Shown here: in pieces, positions 60,938 through 64,000 of the stretch | Position numbering within the stretch: position 1 is the stretch's first letter | Layout of the letters: each line of letters begins with the position of its first letter | IMG/VR virus record: IMGVR_UViG_3300023235_000008 | Location: 62,001 to 126,000 of that record | Length of the DNA: 64,000 nt | Origin: a virus | Reading direction: 5' to 3' (one strand) | The notes under the pieces: generated by a model | Told to the model about the DNA's origin: nothing | The model's database searches: none | What the model saw: the letters and a program-made list of their open reading frames with translations, nothing else | Program-made: the position numbers and the translations under genes

Positions 60938-62074
60938 ATGTCCGCTGTTGAAGCACGAAGTGTTACCCTCGCTCAAGCCGAGCGTCTTGTTAAAAAAGCT
61001 TTCACGTCTAAGCGTCGTGGTAAAGCTGCACCAAAAGTCCCTATGCTTTGGGGTCAGCCCGGTGTTGGTAAATCCGAACTTATTGAAGGTATCGCCGCAA
61101 GCGGTGCGCTTGGTAACTGCAAAGTTATCGACATTCGCCTTCCACTGATGGAGCCTACCGATATTCGTGGTATTCCATACTTCCACCCAACTGAACAGAC
61201 AATGAAATGGGCACCTTCTGAAGAATTCCCTTCTGAAGAAACAGCCGCCGAATACGATCACATGATCTTGTTCTTGGACGAACTTTCCGCTGCCCCGCAG
61301 TCAGTTCAAGCCGCAGCATATCAGCTGATGTTGAACCGCCGTGTTGGTACATACGTCTTGCCTGATAACGTGTTCGTGGTCGCCGCTGGTAACCGTGAAG
61401 GCGATGGTTCAGTGTCCTACAAGATGCCACAGGCACTACGTAACCGTATGATGCACTTCGAAATCCGAGTTGACTTTAACTCTTGGTTCGATTGGGCGAT
61501 TGATGCGGGCATCAATGCCGAGGTTCTGGCTTACCTGTCCAATGCAAAAGGTGACTTGAACAAGTTCAACGCCCGTTCAGCAGAACGTGCATATGCAACC
61601 CCACGGTCTTGGACCTTCGTTTCCGACATTATGGAAGACGCTGGCGAGAGTTCTGAAGGTGACCTGATGGAACTTGTTGCGGGAACAGTTGGCGAAGGTA
61701 CGGCACAATCGTTCATCGCTTACCGTGCAATCGGTAAAGACTTGCCAACACCAGCAGATATCCTGTCTGGTAAAGCCACCGAACTCAAGAATAAAGAAGC
61801 GTCAGCTGCTTACTTCCTGATGTTCAACCTTTGCGAAGAACTTCGGGGTGTGTCTGAAGACAAATCAGTTAAAGCCAAAAAGTTCCACGAAATGGTAAAC
61901 AACGGTCTGGTGTTTATGATGAAGAACTTCACCAAGGATATGACCGTGATGGGTGCACGAACAATGTTGTTCACCTACAAACTCCCAATCAGCCCTGCCG
62001 TGTTGGACTGCTTTGACGAGTTGTATGAAAAGTTGGGCAAGTCAGTCGCCAAGGCGATGCGTCTGGAAAAGTAA
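60938..62074 (+). CDS. MoxR-type AAA+ ATPase
   Basis: A 378-residue AAA+ protein: Walker A WGQPGVGKS (38-46), Walker B ILFLDEL (110-116), sensor-1 FVVAAGNREGDG, and arginine-finger area MPQALRNRMMHFEI. Members work with a VWA partner to remodel protein complexes; no VWA gene is recognisable immediately downstream. A strong early promoter and AGGAG indicate high early expression, and codon and base use (more GC) differ slightly from the neighbours. Confidence 0.85.
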   Translation: MSAVEARSVTLAQAERLVKKAFTSKRRGKAAPKVPMLWGQPGVGKSELIEGIAASGALGNCKVIDIRLPLMEPTDIRGIPYFHPTEQTMKWAPSEEFPSEETAAEYDHMILFLDELSAAPQSVQAAAYQLMLNRRVGTYVLPDNVFVVAAGNREGDGSVSYKMPQALRNRMMHFEIRVDFNSWFDWAIDAGINAEVLAYLSNAKGDLNKFNARSAERAYATPRSWTFVSDIMEDAGESSEGDLMELVAGTVGEGTAQSFIAYRAIGKDLPTPADILSGKATELKNKEASAAYFLMFNLCEELRGVSEDKSVKAKKFHEMVNNGLVFMMKNFTKDMTVMGARTMLFTYKLPISPAVLDCFDELYEKLGKSVAKAMRLEK

Positions 62075-62088
62075 TCAACAGCGACAAA

Positions 62089-62120
62089 CTGGGGCGGGGG
62101 AAATCCCCCCGTCACTTTTT
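62089..62120 (+). terminator. Intrinsic terminator after the MoxR-like gene
   Basis: GC-rich hairpin CGGGGG / CCCCCG (62095-62111) followed by a T run at 62116-62120. Confidence 0.75.
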
Positions 62121-62137
62121 CAAATGGAACCTTGACA

Positions 62138-62254
62138 ATGAATGATAAACCTCTTAATATAAACGAACTGATTAATGGCTACGGTTTTATCGAACTTGAT
62201 ACCGATAGCTTTTGGAATACAACCGAAGAGGATGAAGACTATGAGCAAGACTAA
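62138..62254 (+). CDS. Small acidic protein
   Basis: A 38-residue acidic frame (MNDKPLNINELINGYGFIEL...) overlapping the next gene by 14 bases. Function unknown. Confidence 0.5.
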   Translation: MNDKPLNINELINGYGFIELDTDSFWNTTEEDEDYEQD

Positions 62255-62846
62255 ATCAACCGAAGAAGTTGCCGATGATATCCGCAACAAAGTCAAAGAT
62301 CACGTGACGCAAGCAACGCAATCAAATGACGAAGACGAGCGTGAGCCTCGTTTCAAAATCGCAATCACGGTATTAAATCCAGAAATGCTTCAAGAAGGTG
62401 CCGAAACGGAAATGACCCAAACCGCACCAGACGAAGAAGGTGTCAAAAGTCTTTTACAGTCACTGAATAGTTATCGTGCCCGTGGTATTGATATTGAAAC
62501 CGATATCGAAGATATGGAAGGCAATAAGTTTGAGCCTTGGGATTTTGGAATGCCAAAGCCAAGTGCATATCAGCGCCGTATCGCCAAAGCAATCGGCAAA
62601 GCAATGGATAACCCAAGCCGTGATACATTCGAAACCCTATGCGAGATTATGGCTTCTAAGCAGTGGCAGACGTGGGATATCATCGAGTCGCTAGACGAAG
62701 TGTTTGGTGAATGGAATGCCGATACTGGCACAATGGATAAGGCCGTTTATGATTTCAGCGACGAGAAAGTTGAAACGGCAATGACCAAAGACAAACTTTC
62801 CAAAGAAGAGTTCTTGGAAGGTCTTTCGCAGAAGGTGAACAACTAA
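62241..62846 (+). CDS. Hypothetical acidic protein downstream of MoxR-like gene
   Basis: A 201-residue acidic protein. ATG at 62241 is chosen; the open frame further upstream overlaps another small gene. EPWDFGMPKPSAYQRRIAKA is the only distinctive stretch. It could be the partner of the MoxR-type ATPase, from position only. Confidence 0.7.
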   Translation: MSKTKSTEEVADDIRNKVKDHVTQATQSNDEDEREPRFKIAITVLNPEMLQEGAETEMTQTAPDEEGVKSLLQSLNSYRARGIDIETDIEDMEGNKFEPWDFGMPKPSAYQRRIAKAIGKAMDNPSRDTFETLCEIMASKQWQTWDIIESLDEVFGEWNADTGTMDKAVYDFSDEKVETAMTKDKLSKEEFLEGLSQKVNN

Positions 62847-63043
62847 TGGCAAGTTCTATTATGTTACATTGGCAAGAACGACTTGACCGTGATTTGGTTG
62901 GTCGTGCTGAAGAGATTATGAACGATCTTGAACACGGCGTCATTGATGAAGACGAAGCATATGAAGAACTTATGTGCAACGAACTCACATGTGACGAAGC
63001 CGAAGACGCCGTTAATCAAGCTGTTTCTTGGAGGGATTCCTGA
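62846..63043 (+). CDS. Hypothetical small acidic protein
   Basis: A 65-residue acidic helical protein coupled by TAATG. Function unknown. Confidence 0.65.
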   Translation: MASSIMLHWQERLDRDLVGRAEEIMNDLEHGVIDEDEAYEELMCNELTCDEAEDAVNQAVSWRDS

Positions 63044-63363
63044 TGCGAGAGAATCGTCGTAAAGTAACAATCCGTGAAGATGCCACTGGCATTTACTTTA
63101 ACGCCATGGGAGTTACGTGGCGTCCTGATCCTTGGTTCAAAAAGGATAGTGCATTTTGCAATGAAGCAAGAGAGTTTCGGAAAAGCCATGGCGGTATAGT
63201 CGAAGGGTCATATACCCCTGACTATCCAAATACGGGCGACAAAATCTTTGCTGAACCCGATCCAGCCAAAGGCTCTTCGATGGTCGAAGTTCCAATATTG
63301 ATCAATGGTGATGAAGGTTATAGCACCAATAACTGGTCAGATGAAACACTAAAGGATATTTGA
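63043..63363 (+). CDS. Hypothetical protein
   Basis: A 106-residue protein (MRENRRKVTIREDATGIYFN...) coupled by TGATG. Function unknown. Confidence 0.7.
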   Translation: MRENRRKVTIREDATGIYFNAMGVTWRPDPWFKKDSAFCNEAREFRKSHGGIVEGSYTPDYPNTGDKIFAEPDPAKGSSMVEVPILINGDEGYSTNNWSDETLKDI

Positions 63364-63365
63364 AT

Positions 63366-63635
63366 ATGTTGATGCCGTATGAAGAGTTTGTCCAGTTGAT
63401 GGTGGACCGTGGCTTTGGCTACTCGTTTACCGATCACGATGGTAAACTACAGCTTGAGTTGGAATACCTGATGGTGTTGGCGCACGAAGATCACTACGAG
63501 TTATTCGTAACCCAAACCGCTGGTGACACCTATCTCATTAAAAAGTTGACGCAATCACTGAACGATATTGACGGTGTTGTAATTAACCAAACCCCTGCGG
63601 AACCTTTCACTCTTGAAGACGAATGGACTTTATGA
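63366..63635 (+). CDS. Hypothetical acidic protein
   Basis: An 89-residue protein (MLMPYEEFVQLMVDRGFGYS...). ATG 63366 preferred over TTG 63360. Stop overlaps the start of the next gene. Function unknown. Confidence 0.65.
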   Translation: MLMPYEEFVQLMVDRGFGYSFTDHDGKLQLELEYLMVLAHEDHYELFVTQTAGDTYLIKKLTQSLNDIDGVVINQTPAEPFTLEDEWTL

Positions 63636-63999
63636 TGGACTTATCACTTTTTGACGTTTACCTGATTATGCAAGCCGATACTTTCAATGAGGGTATCACT
63701 GTATTATTGGTAATATTTGCCGCAGGAACGGTTGGTTCATTAATGCTTATGGGATTAGCGTCGTTCGATACAGATAATCCAGTTAAAAACCCGTGGGGTA
63801 CGCGACCAGCGTGGTTGATTGCAGTGGGGGTTTTCATTCTATTGAATATTACCTTCCCATCAACCAAAACATCCAGATTTCCAAAGACCTTGCCAATAAC
63901 GAGAACGTGCAAGAAATCGGCGGACTTGCTAACGACGCCCTTAAAAAGCTTCTGAAAGAATACATTGAAGAAGATAAATCAAACGAAGGAAACAAATAA
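63632..63999 (+). pseudogene. Small membrane protein with a likely frameshift
   Basis: The first frame gives two membrane segments (GITVLLVIFAAGTVGSLMLM; WLIAVGVFILLNITF) and PSTKT; a second frame then gives IQISKDLANNENVQEIGGLA NDALKKLLKEY. PSTKT followed by an ...I..KIANNE.VQ.I... tail is the expected order in similar phage membrane proteins. One missing base near 63868-63872 would join the frames. Confidence 0.55.
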
Positions 64000-64000
64000 T

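Noticed and set aside
1-64000. tRNA genes, CRISPR arrays, rRNA
   Set aside because: No cloverleaf with a conserved T-loop and no regularly spaced direct repeats were seen by eye; a tRNAscan run was not possible.

Overview
The window is a 64 kb internal piece of a large, tightly packed, AT-rich tailed-phage genome. It belongs to the T4-like myovirus group with a marine flavour. The T4-type replication proteins visible here are clamp loader gp44, sliding clamp gp45, a family B DNA polymerase gp43, a FEN-type 5'-3' exonuclease and a GroES/gp31-like co-chaperonin. A T4-type lysozyme, PhoH, a MazG-like pyrophosphohydrolase, an orphan DNA polymerase III alpha fragment and T4-late-type ATAAATA promoter motifs fit the same picture. 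Most genes are on the + strand and overlap by a few bases. No rRNA, tRNA or CRISPR array was seen. The host is probably an alphaproteobacterium; this is inferred from the flagellin type, the TctA/TctC transport genes and the style of the spanin genes, and is not proven.

Layout. 1-6.2 kb: metallopeptidase end, WCT-motif protein, MazG-like, Pol III alpha fragment, co-chaperonin. 6.2-10 kb: gp44, a HAD nucleotidase and small genes with strong sigma70-type promoters. 10-14.7 kb: PhoH, a methyltransferase, a sulfotransferase-like protein, then TctA and TctC. 14.7-17.4 kb: two late proteins and a lysis cassette (lysozyme, holin, nested spanins). 17.4-22.7 kb: DnaJ, ClpA and ClpP. 22.7-27 kb: DHFR, an HNH protein and a thymidylate synthase carrying a large in-frame endonuclease-like insertion. 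27-36.7 kb: late virion-type proteins, including a glycosyltransferase-like protein and very long multidomain proteins. 36.7-38 kb (minus strand): a flagellin gene split by a frameshift. 38-42.7 kb: DNA polymerase in three cistrons with a group I intron, a split intein and homing-endonuclease debris. 43.6-48 kb: gp45 and sugar-nucleotide genes. 48-49.2 kb (minus strand): a frameshifted FecR-like gene and a decayed stretch. 49.2-64 kb: many small early genes, a second WCT-motif protein, an ACP-like gene (frameshifted), dCMP deaminase, the 5'-3' exonuclease, a release factor with an in-frame UGA, and a MoxR-type ATPase.

How the genes work together. One set makes or cleans nucleotides (MazG-like, HAD nucleotidase, DHFR, thymidylate synthase, dCMP deaminase). 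One set copies DNA (gp43, gp44, gp45, exonuclease). DnaJ, ClpA, ClpP and the co-chaperonin would handle protein folding and turnover. GDP-mannose dehydratase, the nucleotidyltransferase-cupin and the glycosyltransferase-like protein point to glycan remodelling. TctA and TctC would feed the infected cell carboxylates. Flagellin and ACP suggest interference with host surface or lipid functions.

Several accessory genes here (flagellin, FecR-like, ACP-like, a small membrane protein) are each split by one apparent indel, and the release factor has an in-frame stop. These may be assembly errors, real decay or recoding; the sequence alone does not decide.
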